From contig CP148031.1 of the NCBI GenBank assembly GCA_040500365.1, forward strand, positions 3,038,001 through 3,102,000: 64,000 nt of DNA, read 5' to 3'. The position numbers and the translations under genes were made by a program. Origin of the DNA: Dehalobacter alkaniphilus. GTDB lineage: Bacteria; Bacillota; Desulfitobacteriia; Desulfitobacteriales; Syntrophobotulaceae. Each line of letters opens with the position of its first letter. The first letter of the stretch is position 1. Below the pieces are notes generated by a model that did no database searches, was not told where the DNA came from, and saw nothing but the letters and a program-made list of their open reading frames with translations. Positions 43,385 through 51,961 of the stretch are shown here, piece after piece.

Positions 43385-45298
43385 GTAGAGTAGAGAAAGG
43401 CTTATGACCTTTCCCCCTCGTCAAACCGTACGTGCGGTTTTCCCGCATACGGCTTTCCAACAAACTTCATCTCAATGCATTCACAGGTTTCATTGAAGAA
43501 GCCTTTTCCATATTTATTAACCCGTAATGTCTTGTTAGGTAATGGATTGCTCTTTGGTTTGAGAGCCGCTTTCTTCGTTGACTTTTCCTTTGAAAGTACC
43601 ATTCCAGTTTTATCCCGACATAATAGCTTAGGCTACTTCGGGACTTCGATGTATGACTTATTCCTGGTATCGTCAAATATCCTACCCATCCCCGTATCTT
43701 TTCATTTAGCCCTTTACTTAGGTCTGCATCGTTTGCATTCATGTGCTCTTTCAAATATTTGTCTATGTTTCTCCTGAACTTTTTCTCCGCTTTCTGCCCC
43801 GGCGTTATGCTCAAATATTTCTTGTTCTTGAAGCCTTTTCTGTATCCGATGGTGAAGCCAAGGAAATCAAAAGTTTCTTCCCTTACATTAAGTGTTTTTG
43901 TCTTTTCTTCGTTCAGGGTCAGCTCCATCCGTTCCAGTATCTTCTTTAGCGTCTTAATAGTCAGTTTAGATATATGCTTTCCCATTAATACAAAGTCGTC
44001 GGCATAACGGATTATCTTTACCCCATTTTGTTCGAAGATTCCTCCCTTTTTGTTGACGATTTTGTCGACTAAATGCAAGTAGATGTTTGCCAGAAGCGGA
44101 GATATTACTCCTCCTTGAGGTGTCCCCAGGTTGTTTTTCTTTCCTCCCTTGGGTTTTCCATCTTCTACTACCGGCGCTTTGAGCCACATTTTGATGAGAT
44201 GCAATACATTTCTGTCGCTGATTCTTTTCCCTATTAGTATCATTAGTTTGTCATGAGGTATGGTGTCAAAGTATGAGCTTAAATCAGCATCCAGTATTTC
44301 TGTGTTTCCTTTTTGGATATTTTCTTTTATGGCTGTTATTGCATCATGGGCTGAACGCTTGGGACGGAATCCATAGGAACTGTCTTCAAAATCTGCTTCG
44401 AAGATTGGTTCTATTACCATCTTGCAAGACATCTGTACGATTCGGTCTTTGATGGTCGGAATTCCTAAGGGGCGTAGTTTGCCGTTGGCTTTTTCAATGT
44501 ATACCCGCAGTACCGGGCTGGGTCGATAGGTTCTCTTTTCCAGTTCTTCCTTGATGCTCTCTAGAAGGTTTTCGACTCCATCTCTTTCGATGGCTTCAAA
44601 TGTTACTCCATCTACTCCGGGACTTCCGTTATTGACTTTTACTCTTCTGTAGGCTTCTTTCAGAAATCGGGGTTCTCTTATTTTCTCATACAGTACGTAA
44701 AACCGAAATTCTTTTTCTTGCTTGGCTTTGAGATATAGCTTCCTCTGAAAGTCTCGTATCTTTTCCGTGTCGCTCTTTGGCGTTCGCGGGTTCATTTGTA
44801 GGTCATCGACCAATCTGAACTACTCCTTTCTTTAAAAGCTTGTTTGAGGTAATGCCCCTTGGCTCCCTGAGGTTGTGTTGTCTTCAGGTTCTCAGCTACT
44901 ATGGGCATATCCGACTTCTCAGGTTCCCGGAACTCATTTCGTCTTGGACTTATAGACTTCCGTTTAGGGTTACCAGCCTTAAAACCTGAGACCTCCCACG
45001 TTCACACGAATGCCATTTTATAAGCGCGCCATCAGTTACAACCCCGGCAGTCTCATACGGTGCATTCACCATTTCTTCCCGTACGATGGCAGGTTTCTCC
45101 CCCATGGAAGGCTTGACCGACTGCAGTTTGCGCCTAACGAGGCTAACCCTGTTCACTTCCGTTACGGCTCACTTATTCGAGTTTGAGGGCTTATACTACG
45201 TCCATCACTGGTCGTAATATCCTCATTCTCTTTCAACTGAATGGTTATTGGTTGAGTTGGACTTTCACCAACTGGTATTCGTGCGCCTCGTGGCGCAC
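43385..45298 (-). mobile_element. Group II intron (about 1.9 kb) with LtrA-type ORF
   Basis: On the minus strand it begins with GTGCGCC (45298), the conserved 5' end, immediately forming a GTGCGCC/GGCGCAC hairpin. It ends just after domain V (AAAGCCGTATGCGGGAAAACCGCACGTACGGTTTG, paired GCCGTA/TACGG; about 43435-43470) and domain VI (GGAAAGG-loop-CCTTTC; about 43395-43415). The 3' boundary is an AC at 43390 or 43385 and cannot be fixed without an empty site. The encoded reverse transcriptase is intact. It sits between small membrane-protein genes and interrupts no obvious coding sequence. Confidence 0.85.
43467..44813 (-). CDS. ltrA: Group II intron reverse transcriptase/maturase
   Basis: This 448-residue protein has RT domains with VNNGSPGVDGVTFEAI, RPLGIPTIKDRIVQ, SYGFRPKRSAHDAI, LDADLSSYFDTIPHD, GTPQGGVISPLLANIYLH and the catalytic IRYADDFVLMG (near 270). 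A maturase (X) domain follows (about 350-440; GWVGYL). No HNH endonuclease domain is present at the C-terminus, so mobility would rely on nicked or replicating DNA. It promotes splicing and retrohoming of the intron around it. Confidence 0.95.
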   Translation of the reverse strand: MVDDLQMNPRTPKSDTEKIRDFQRKLYLKAKQEKEFRFYVLYEKIREPRFLKEAYRRVKVNNGSPGVDGVTFEAIERDGVENLLESIKEELEKRTYRPSPVLRVYIEKANGKLRPLGIPTIKDRIVQMSCKMVIEPIFEADFEDSSYGFRPKRSAHDAITAIKENIQKGNTEILDADLSSYFDTIPHDKLMILIGKRISDRNVLHLIKMWLKAPVVEDGKPKGGKKNNLGTPQGGVISPLLANIYLHLVDKIVNKKGGIFEQNGVKIIRYADDFVLMGKHISKLTIKTLKKILERMELTLNEEKTKTLNVREETFDFLGFTIGYRKGFKNKKYLSITPGQKAEKKFRRNIDKYLKEHMNANDADLSKGLNEKIRGWVGYLTIPGISHTSKSRSSLSYYVGIKLEWYFQRKSQRRKRLSNQRAIHYLTRHYGLINMEKASSMKPVNALR

Positions 45299-45375
45299 CC
45301 ATGGACGGCGTGCCTTGAACATTCACCTGCAACACTTCTAAGTTACAAAGTATGCATTCACGTCAAAAATTATAT

Positions 45376-45711
45376 TTACTGGTTTGGTGGTCCTAATATA
45401 TTGTCAATCAATAACATTAAAACACCAATAAGAAATACAATGCCAAGGAGAATTGATAGATAAACCAAAACAGAGTGTTCATTATGTTTTTTGACGCCTA
45501 TTAGTCCAACGACAGAAGCAATAATTATTGCTGAAAACATAAGATAAATGACAGTTCCCAGAAATAGACTATTGATTGGATTAGGATATTCAATCGTATT
45601 CCCCTGCATGGAAGAAAATATACTTCCTGCTACAGCTAAAGCAATAAAAGCAATAAATAACCCTACTGACCATTTCCCAGCACGAGTTTCGGGCAAAAGT
45701 ACCATTTTCAT
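45376..45711 (-). CDS. Small multi-pass membrane protein, unknown
   Basis: This 111-residue protein has about three hydrophobic segments (about 14-34, 50-72 and 82-103) separated by short loops. The start is ATG 45711 (AAGGTG 6 bases upstream); a GTG three codons earlier is possible. I recognise no family. Its stop is 77 bases from the 5' end of the group II intron. Confidence 0.6.
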   Translation of the reverse strand: MKMVLLPETRAGKWSVGLFIAFIALAVAGSIFSSMQGNTIEYPNPINSLFLGTVIYLMFSAIIIASVVGLIGVKKHNEHSVLVYLSILLGIVFLIGVLMLLIDNILGPPNQ

Positions 45712-45802
45712 GAGATACACCTTCTTTCAAAAAGAAATATGTGCAGACAATCTCTCCATTTAACACTTCTCTTTGTTATTTTAATGTTATTTATAATTCA
45801 AT

Positions 45803-45970
45803 TCATTCATCGCGCATGGAAAGCGGATTCAATCCATTTGCTTTTTTATATAGCTCTATAAATTGATCCATCTGAGTTATTTGCTTCTCTCTTTGGTTTA
45901 TAGTTTTCCTAATAAAGTAGACAATGTCAACGAGAAAAATTATAAAAAGTACTATAAATATAAAATCCAA
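45803..45970 (-). CDS. Small membrane protein with TTG start (55 residues)
   Basis: A TTG at 45970 lies 8 bases after GGGAGG. The product has one N-terminal membrane helix (residues 2-20) and a charged tail (RKTINQREKQ, MDQFIELYKKANG). It is followed 91 bases later by the larger membrane protein on the same strand. No family recognised. Confidence 0.5.
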   Translation of the reverse strand: MDFIFIVLFIIFLVDIVYFIRKTINQREKQITQMDQFIELYKKANGLNPLSMRDE

Positions 45971-46260
45971 AGTTTCCACCTCCCAAAAATAAAAAAATGC
46001 ACCAGCAAACCAAAAGATTCATGTTTCGAGAGCAAAATTCTATATTATCTAATTAATACTTAGACATATGAAACACAATTAAAGTATCAATAATGACACA
46101 TTTTATTTATCCCAGATAAGCCGACACATGCCTATTTCCCGGATATAAAAGTTAAACTCATGAATAGCAGTCATACAATGGATATAAATGTAATTTCTGG
46201 GCAAATTGATAAATTCCTTCTTTGCGACATTAGTCTCACTGATAAGCATCCAATAACTAG
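45971..46260. other. AT-rich spacer left of the palindrome
   Basis: Weak open frames occur on both strands, but none has a ribosome site and two of them run through the 42-bp palindrome, so I call no gene here. Confidence 0.45.
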
Positions 46261-46302
46261 GCTTGTCCCAAAATCGACACTGGTGTCGATTTTGGGACAA
46301 GC
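46261..46302. repeat. Perfect 42-bp palindrome
   Basis: The arms GCTTGTCCCAAAATCGACAC and its exact complement (20 bp each) are separated by only TG. It has no T tract and lies outside any clear gene, close to the prophage edge. A head-to-head pair of transposon ends, a large operator, or a cruciform-type recombination site are all possible. Confidence 0.85.
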
Positions 46303-46365
46303 CGTCAATATGAGTTTGTCACACTCGTCTTGTCTTTGTTCAAAACAAAGAAATTGGTGGCAGCA

Positions 46366-46395
46366 ATGAAGGCTTGATGGCCTTCTTTGTTTGCA
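46366..46395 (+). terminator. Hairpin with T tract, plus strand
   Basis: The stem GAAGGC / GCCTTC is followed by TTTGTTTG. No plus-strand gene precedes it, so it may be a relic or serve an unannotated transcript. Confidence 0.4.
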
Positions 46396-46404
46396 ATTTT
46401 CTGC

Positions 46405-46434
46405 TCAAAATAAAAAACGGTTAGAAAACCGTTT
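46405..46434 (-). terminator. Intrinsic terminator near prophage left edge
   Basis: The stem AAACGGTT / AACCGTTT with a 4-base loop is followed by TTTATTTT on the minus strand, downstream of the tmRNA-like 3' end. Confidence 0.65.
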
Positions 46435-46458
46435 AAAATTTACTTCGTAAAAACGCTG

Positions 46459-46504
46459 AAACCCGCATGAATAGCAGGTTTTTGGACGAATTTTGGTGGA
46501 GGCG
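46459..46504 (-). other. tmRNA 3'-end-like remnant and hairpin: probable attL
   Basis: On the minus strand, CGCCTCCACCA (46504-46494) matches the generic 3' terminus of Firmicute tmRNA including CCA. It is followed after 12 bases by the hairpin AAACCTGC/GCGGGTTT (46481-46459), a layout typical downstream of ssrA. The sequence upstream does not continue as the T arm of tmRNA, so only the 3' end is present. Prophages often use this site. I infer that the phage from here rightwards integrated into ssrA, leaving this displaced copy. Confidence 0.55.
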
Positions 46505-46685
46505 AACCGTTCTTAACATTACCTATTGTAGTTGAAAGGGTTATGATATACAAGCATGAAGAAAATAAAAGACCGATGCTCTGGTTGGGTGGATTGCATC
46601 AGTCTTTCACGAAAGGGTGTGGCGAGGACGTTCCACACATAAACATTATCAAATCTATTTAGAAAAACAGTACTGAACTTATCGA
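46505..46685. other. Prophage edge, non-coding, with two hairpins
   Basis: It holds a hairpin with 12-bp arms (AAAGACCGATGC / GCATCAGTCTTT, about 46567-46609) and a second one, GTGTGG/CCACAC (about 46617-46640). No open frame is convincing. These could be part of attP or a small phage RNA. Confidence 0.4.
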
Positions 46686-46712
46686 TAAAAAAAGCCACTT
46701 CACATGGCTTTT
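46686..46712 (-). terminator. Terminator of the phage late operon
   Basis: The stem AAAAGCCA / TGGCTTTT with a 7-base loop and a T7 run on the minus strand overlaps the stop codon of the last lysis gene. Confidence 0.75.
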
Positions 46713-46945
46713 ACTTTTGTATGTCCTCGGCCTGCACAGTTAAGTTGGATGTCGTGAATTTCCTGATCGTGTTCATCAAGTCTCTTCTCAACATCATTCA
46801 TTTTTTTATCAATGGACTTTACCGTGAACGTAAGCAAATTGATTGTTGTGTTAAGTTTTACAAGAATAGTTCCAAGACCAATAAGTAAAGGTACGATGAT
46901 TGCCAGTGCCGCTACGAACTGGCCGTTAAATTGAGTTTGATCCAT
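46700..46945 (-). CDS. XhlA-like phage membrane protein
   Basis: This 81-residue protein has one N-terminal membrane helix (about 10-30) and a C-terminal charged coiled coil (VKSIDKKMNDVEKRLDEHDQ). This resembles the XhlA/haemolysin family found with holin and endolysin genes. It is the last gene of the late operon, 14 bases after the endolysin. It probably assists lysis. Confidence 0.6.
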   Translation of the reverse strand: MDQTQFNGQFVAALAIIVPLLIGLGTILVKLNTTINLLTFTVKSIDKKMNDVEKRLDEHDQEIHDIQLNCAGRGHTKVKAM

Positions 46946-46959
46946 TTTATCACCTTACC

Positions 46960-47610
46960 TTACTTTGATGCGATGCTCTTAACCGTCACCTCGATCCGGC
47001 CATCATTGAATATGGCATTGATCGGATTTTCAACCTCAACGATTTTGTCAACATAAACGATCTTTTCAACGACCTGCACGACCGGTTCTTCGATATAATC
47101 GATCCACTGGTACTTTGCCCAATATGTCCACTGGCGCAAAGTGTCGTTAGACTGGAAGACCTTCCATTTGCTGAAAGCCGGCGACGCTTCGATGTATTGA
47201 CGGTTTCCAGCGCTGTCACGCCCGATGTAAATACCAACGTGACCGAGATCGGCGGTCATTACTAACAAGCCCTTTATATCAGGCATCGTGGCGATAGGGC
47301 CTTTTACCTTTGCGCCTTTATACATCATTTTTGCGTTCTGATCTGATCCTACCGGATTATTATATCCGACAACACCAGGTGACGTTTCCCACAGGTAGCC
47401 TTTGATGAGACCACCGCAATCATAGACGTATTTCCCGATCCCAGCGCGGATGATCGATTTGTACTTGATCGTGTGTGTGCATCCGGAAGCGATCCGCTTT
47501 TGGATCATGGCTTCCGTCAGCCTACGTCCAAAGCCGGACAGCATATAGATGGTTGGCAAGTTCAATTTGCTTTTTGCAAACTCAACAAGCCCTACATTAG
47601 TCTTATTCAT
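46960..47610 (-). CDS. NlpC/P60-type phage endolysin
   Basis: This 216-residue protein's N-terminal 150 residues form a cysteine peptidase fold: the catalytic Cys is in YDCGGLIKGYLW (about residue 65) and the His in LGHVGIYIGRD (about 120). It would cut peptide cross-links of peptidoglycan at lysis. The C-terminal part (PVVQVVEKIVYVDKIVEVE) is a low-complexity linker with a short tail, perhaps a wall anchor. Its ATG overlaps the holin stop (ATGA). Confidence 0.75.
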   Translation of the reverse strand: MNKTNVGLVEFAKSKLNLPTIYMLSGFGRRLTEAMIQKRIASGCTHTIKYKSIIRAGIGKYVYDCGGLIKGYLWETSPGVVGYNNPVGSDQNAKMMYKGAKVKGPIATMPDIKGLLVMTADLGHVGIYIGRDSAGNRQYIEASPAFSKWKVFQSNDTLRQWTYWAKYQWIDYIEEPVVQVVEKIVYVDKIVEVENPINAIFNDGRIEVTVKSIASK

Positions 47611-48056
47611 ATCACTTCACTGTCCTTCATTGCAGTTTCTGCTTCCTCATCATTTAATCCAAATATAGGTAGCGGTTTACTTTCCTCAAACATAGACTTC
47701 ACTTTTTCATCAATGGTGATCATCACTTTAGGCACCGGAATTTTAGCAAGCAGGATAAAGTTCATGGCTAGACTGTTACCTTTATAAGCAATAATCAAAA
47801 TAGTTAAAAAGGCAAATAGTGCCGTGAAGATTTGCATATTTTCAAAGGTCACGTCTTTTACAGAAAACGCGAAGGCTGCCATTGTCAGATAGCCAACCGC
47901 AAGAAGAAACAGATCCTTAAAGCCTTCTATGGCTTTTACTTTCTGAAAATCATTATCCTTTATCGCTTTTGCAACCCCTGAAATATAGTTGCATATAGCC
48001 GTGACAACCAAAATGAACAGATAATTCAAAACTAAAAACTCAATAAATAATTTCAT
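47607..48056 (-). CDS. Phage holin
   Basis: This 149-residue protein has about four hydrophobic segments (about 5-25, 50-68, 75-95 and 98-110) and a soluble C-terminal tail (ESKPLPIFGLNDEE). Its size, position before the endolysin with an ATGA overlap, and membrane pattern fit the phi29/Cph1-type holin group. It would permeabilise the membrane to release the endolysin. Confidence 0.7.
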   Translation of the reverse strand: MKLFIEFLVLNYLFILVVTAICNYISGVAKAIKDNDFQKVKAIEGFKDLFLLAVGYLTMAAFAFSVKDVTFENMQIFTALFAFLTILIIAYKGNSLAMNFILLAKIPVPKVMITIDEKVKSMFEESKPLPIFGLNDEEAETAMKDSEVI

Positions 48057-48087
48057 ACTTTGCTCCTTTCAGCTTTCGCTTTGCGCT

Positions 48088-48726
48088 TTAAACATTTGAC
48101 TCATCCCATGCTGATCCATCCCAAGTCTTAACTGGTTTTTCTACCCAGGCTGATCCATTCCATACTTTTGCCGGCTTTGCGGCTTGAACCGATCCATTCC
48201 ACACCTTAACCTGGCCACCGGTCTTATATGTTACTTCGACCCATAGCGCCTCATTAGAGAATGTTTCATCTATACCTGAAAATGTATTTGCTGGTGAGCT
48301 TTGGGAATCGTCATTGGTATCAATATATGATCCTGATACTGAAGTCCTTTTTCCAAAATATAACGCTCTCGGACTTTGATTTGATACCTTACCATATCCG
48401 ATCCATAATAGTGTTCCTGCTTCAATTTGTGTTTCAGGAAATGTGAACGTATAAGTCGCCAAATCTGCCGTAGATGCGTATGTGTTATTCGGTGATTGTG
48501 AGTTGGTCGACTGAACTATTTTAGCCCCAGTAGAACGATTCCAAATTACACCCCACACAATAGGCACATCAGAATCTGAATACCTAGCCAGTTTTAGCTT
48601 GATGCTTAATACCTTACCTTTTTCAGGCATTGTTGCGCGATGTCCAACATTTGCATAGTAAGGAACGCCACCCCAGCGGCTAGAGTTTGGAAGAGCGGCA
48701 GTATATCCGAATGTTTTTATGGCCAT
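48088..48726 (-). CDS. Phage tail-associated protein with three WNGS-type repeats
   Basis: The first 170 of 212 residues look like a beta-sandwich domain (choice-of-anchor or carbohydrate-binding style; WVEVTYKTG near the end). The C-terminus has three near-copies of a 15-residue unit: VKVWNGSVQAAKP, AKVWNGSAWVEKP and VKTWDGSAWDES. Such WNG-type repeats are frequent at ends of phage fibres. It lies 12 bases after the fibre gene and is a candidate receptor-binding or decoration protein. Confidence 0.55.
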   Translation of the reverse strand: MAIKTFGYTAALPNSSRWGGVPYYANVGHRATMPEKGKVLSIKLKLARYSDSDVPIVWGVIWNRSTGAKIVQSTNSQSPNNTYASTADLATYTFTFPETQIEAGTLLWIGYGKVSNQSPRALYFGKRTSVSGSYIDTNDDSQSSPANTFSGIDETFSNEALWVEVTYKTGGQVKVWNGSVQAAKPAKVWNGSAWVEKPVKTWDGSAWDESNV

Positions 48727-48738
48727 AATGTCACCACC

Positions 48739-49824
48739 TTAGTTCGTATCGATCCAAACATCACCGACAGCAGGTGATGATGGTGCAGATGTCCCGACAG
48801 TAACCTTTTTACCACCAACCTTCAGAGAATCAGCAGCTTGTGAAGTTGATCCAAGTTTGTTGTTCAGCTGCGTTTGTACGCTTGACGTGACTCCGGATAA
48901 ATAACCTAGTTCTGCAGCTGTTACCGCAGATACAGCAACCTTACCGTTTGAATCAGATACGATGGCCTTATTCGTATCAAGATTACCCGAAACGATTGTA
49001 GATGCTCCGCCTGTGATTGTGGCTTGCTTTGAATTTATCTGAGTCTGGATTGCTGAAGTTACTCCGGATAAATAACCGAGTTCTGCATCGGTTACTGTTG
49101 ATACAGCGACCTTTCCGCTACCGTTGGCAACTAAAGCGCGATTGGCGGTAAGATTACTTGAGACGATAGTTGAAGCAGCACCAGTGATCGTAGCCTGCTT
49201 TCCGTTAATCTGTGCCTGGATCGCACCTGTCACTCCGGACAGATAACCAAGCTCAGCGTCAGTAACACTACTAACAGCCAACTCACCATCGATATCAGAC
49301 ACAAGTGCGCGGTTTGGCGTCATATATGGAATGTTTGTAATCGTCGATGAGACGAATCCACAAACGATTGAATCTGATCGTGTATCCGTGATCATCCCAG
49401 AAGTAATGGCGCTAGTACCTGCATTGATTTGAATCGTGGCCAGCGATATTTCATACATGTTTGCATCACGAGTGACTGCAGGAGCAGTTGGTGACGATGC
49501 TGCTGTTCCTGCCTTACGAACGATCGTAATGGTTCGATTTGCATAATGAAGTCTTACCACCATGCGATCAATGCGATTGAGTACTGCTTCCGTAGGGATA
49601 GCATCCGTGTAGTCAGCATCATTGATCAGGATGTACCCACTGATCCATGCCTTTCCGGATTTTACTTTAATGTTCATTCCGGTATCTGCTTGAATCTGTA
49701 AGCTGGTTGTAGGATCCGGAAATACGCCGCTTCCAATAAAAGATGCAAAGTACTCTGCGAAACGAGATGCGTCGTATAAACGATCACCACCTACACTGTT
49801 AAAGAATCCGCTTCTAATTGCCAT
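48739..49824 (-). CDS. Phage tail fibre protein with YLSGVT repeats
   Basis: This 361-residue protein starts with a baseplate-attachment-like domain (1-165; MIDTRSDSIVCGF). Three repeats of about 50 residues follow, each containing ELGYLSGVTxAIQxQIN and a NRALV/NKAIVSDxxGKVAVS segment (about 170-335). The end is PSSPAVGDVWIDTN, a motif common at fibre termini. Neighbouring gene 49850-51958 carries the same repeats. It likely forms a trimeric fibre. Confidence 0.75.
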   Translation of the reverse strand: MAIRSGFFNSVGGDRLYDASRFAEYFASFIGSGVFPDPTTSLQIQADTGMNIKVKSGKAWISGYILINDADYTDAIPTEAVLNRIDRMVVRLHYANRTITIVRKAGTAASSPTAPAVTRDANMYEISLATIQINAGTSAITSGMITDTRSDSIVCGFVSSTITNIPYMTPNRALVSDIDGELAVSSVTDAELGYLSGVTGAIQAQINGKQATITGAASTIVSSNLTANRALVANGSGKVAVSTVTDAELGYLSGVTSAIQTQINSKQATITGGASTIVSGNLDTNKAIVSDSNGKVAVSAVTAAELGYLSGVTSSVQTQLNNKLGSTSQAADSLKVGGKKVTVGTSAPSSPAVGDVWIDTN

Positions 49825-49849
49825 GAGTTAAACTCCTTTCATTTTAAAT

Positions 49850-51958
49850 TTAGTCTGTTTCATATGATCCGCTGATTTGGATGCCTGCATTTGTATCCAT
49901 AGGAACCCATGAATCTACGGTTCCAATATACTGAACAACCTCAAGAGTTGTTGAATTCACCGATGCGTATGATTGAATATTATAGCCATTTGTACTTAAA
50001 GTCATATTTACCGTTTTAACATTAAAAACTGGAGATATGTTGCGCACAGTAAATGGCAGTCCACTATATCGTAAACCACCTGTTCCAGTGTGCCCTGTCC
50101 AAACAAGGGTTATATCAAAAAATACCCTATTACAGATTTTTGTGTACTTTCCATTGCGGGTGGTGTATGTGGCAACCCCTGCGGTTGATGAACCATAAAC
50201 GGTTGGTGTAAATGATCCGCTTTCTACTGTACTCAACATTACCCACGGATTCCATGTAATTCCATCAATAGTCGATCTAAAGTACATTAGGCCGGTTGTT
50301 GAAAATGCGATTTGAAATTTTGTGTTATCCGTTCTTCTTAATGTAAGGATCGAACCATAAGTTGTCGGTGTATTGGCATTCCCTTCTGTATAGTTATACC
50401 AACCTGTATCAATCGCATTATTTGCGTTTCCAGATGGAACGTTACTTAATGGATAACCGTTACCTTGAGTAATGGCTTTAAGTTGAGCTAGCCCAAATTG
50501 TGAAAACAAATTAACTGCCGTAAGATCTCCAGACAATGTTCCACCCGATAGACCAAGTTTATTGTTCAACTGCGCCTGAATTGCCGATGTCAATCCGGAC
50601 AAATACCCAAGTTCAGTATCTGTCACGGCGGATACTGCTACTTTTCCGCTTGCATTCGATAGAAGCGCACGGTTTGCTGTCAGGTTGCTTGATACGATCG
50701 TCGATGCAGCGCCAGTGATCGTGGCTTGCTTTCCATTGATCTGTGCCTGGATCGCACCTGTAACTCCGGAAAGATATCCAAGTTCAGTGTCAGTTACATT
50801 GCTAGCAGATGCATTACCGGTTGCGTCAGAAACCATAGCGCGGTTTGGTGTGACGACAACACTACCACTAGATCCTGATCCTGATGTATCTTCTTTGCCT
50901 GATAATACTTCACCAAGTGTCTGTGTTGCTTGGCCAAATACAGGTGTGATTTGCATTCCGTTGTCATCGTAGACTTCGGTGATCTCAGTGATCTGAACGT
51001 TTATTCTCTTGCCCCATTTAGTATTTTCAATGGTGATGATGTCACCCAAGTCATAATCCTCTTTGTAGATCATAGTCCCTTCTGCTAGAACATTTCCCTC
51101 AAAGTACTCAACTTTCGGCATCAGTGATTCAGCGCCTTTTTGACCCAACATCTGATAGTATTCTGGTTCAGTGATACCATCGACCATCCTGATATCTTTA
51201 GCGTTGACAAACACTTCATATCGATCAAGCCCAGATGCAGAACCTACAACAACCATCTTCCGGCTTTCGCCTTCACCTTCACCGCCGACCAATGCAACGT
51301 TTGAATACTCTATATCGCTTGTCTGATATATCGATTCAAGCAGATTGTCATAGTCGTTGCTGAAGATTGCACGAGGATTAACGCTTTGATTGATTGATCT
51401 ATCGAATGCCTTATATGTTTCAAACTTAAATTTTTTATTAACTGTATCAAATGATATAAGAAATCCGATTCCGCTTGTTTCAGACAAACCTGAAAGAGTC
51501 GTCAATAAATTTCGGTACGATACCTGAAAACTAACGGTCTCTGTGTATCCATTGAGTACGCCAAGTTCAAGTCCAGTGATGACACGATCACCTATGCTGA
51601 TATCAATCGCATTATCATTGACCAACGTCCGCATGGCATTTTCAACAGTCGTACTGAGTACTGTCGTATCAAATACAATTCTGCGTGCCAACAATGAAGA
51701 TCCAAACCTACCGGATGCCTTGATAAATTCACCGTCTTCAGTTTTTTCAATCGTAACGTTTTCGATGATTCCAAATTCAACGCTACCATCTTTTGTTACG
51801 ATATTTTGTTTCTGAATGAGTGATATCTCAATTTCATTGGCTGGGACGTGAACCTCAAATTCACCGGCTGTATAATACTTCCGGTTCCAGATCACGGCCT
51901 TTTCAGTATCGATGATACCGATGAGGTCTAGGTTTGTATCGTAAATCTTTAGTTCCAC
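49850..51958 (-). CDS. Tail-tip protein (ReqiPepy6 Gp37-like) with fibre repeats and pyocin-knob-like end
   Basis: Of 702 residues, 1-365 match the siphovirus tail-tip/minor structural family (KIYDTNLDLIGIIDTEKAVIWNR, GEFEVHVP, SYRNLLTTLS, YDLGDIITIEN), which forms the hub beneath the distal tail protein. Two YLSGVTGAIQAQIN repeats follow (about 395-480). A segment with SGNANNAIDTGWYNYT and TWNPWVML (about 500-570) resembles the pyocin-knob fold, then comes a beta-rich C-terminal region. It is 4 bases from the distal tail gene. Confidence 0.75.
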   Translation of the reverse strand: MELKIYDTNLDLIGIIDTEKAVIWNRKYYTAGEFEVHVPANEIEISLIQKQNIVTKDGSVEFGIIENVTIEKTEDGEFIKASGRFGSSLLARRIVFDTTVLSTTVENAMRTLVNDNAIDISIGDRVITGLELGVLNGYTETVSFQVSYRNLLTTLSGLSETSGIGFLISFDTVNKKFKFETYKAFDRSINQSVNPRAIFSNDYDNLLESIYQTSDIEYSNVALVGGEGEGESRKMVVVGSASGLDRYEVFVNAKDIRMVDGITEPEYYQMLGQKGAESLMPKVEYFEGNVLAEGTMIYKEDYDLGDIITIENTKWGKRINVQITEITEVYDDNGMQITPVFGQATQTLGEVLSGKEDTSGSGSSGSVVVTPNRAMVSDATGNASASNVTDTELGYLSGVTGAIQAQINGKQATITGAASTIVSSNLTANRALLSNASGKVAVSAVTDTELGYLSGLTSAIQAQLNNKLGLSGGTLSGDLTAVNLFSQFGLAQLKAITQGNGYPLSNVPSGNANNAIDTGWYNYTEGNANTPTTYGSILTLRRTDNTKFQIAFSTTGLMYFRSTIDGITWNPWVMLSTVESGSFTPTVYGSSTAGVATYTTRNGKYTKICNRVFFDITLVWTGHTGTGGLRYSGLPFTVRNISPVFNVKTVNMTLSTNGYNIQSYASVNSTTLEVVQYIGTVDSWVPMDTNAGIQISGSYETD

Positions 51959-51961
51959 AAT

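Noticed and set aside
43402..43602. Open frame at the 3' end of the group II intron
   Set aside because: It reads through intron domains V and VI and overlaps the reverse transcriptase gene in another frame.
44950..45156. 68-codon open frame upstream of the reverse transcriptase
   Set aside because: It lies inside the structured RNA of intron domains I-IV and has no protein-like composition.
46103..46369. Overlapping open frames on both strands left of the prophage
   Set aside because: Both run into or through the perfect 42-bp palindrome and lack ribosome sites.
46459..46700. Complete tmRNA gene
   Set aside because: Only the 3'-terminal bases and the following hairpin are present; no T arm, tag-coding region or 5' acceptor strand can be found nearby.
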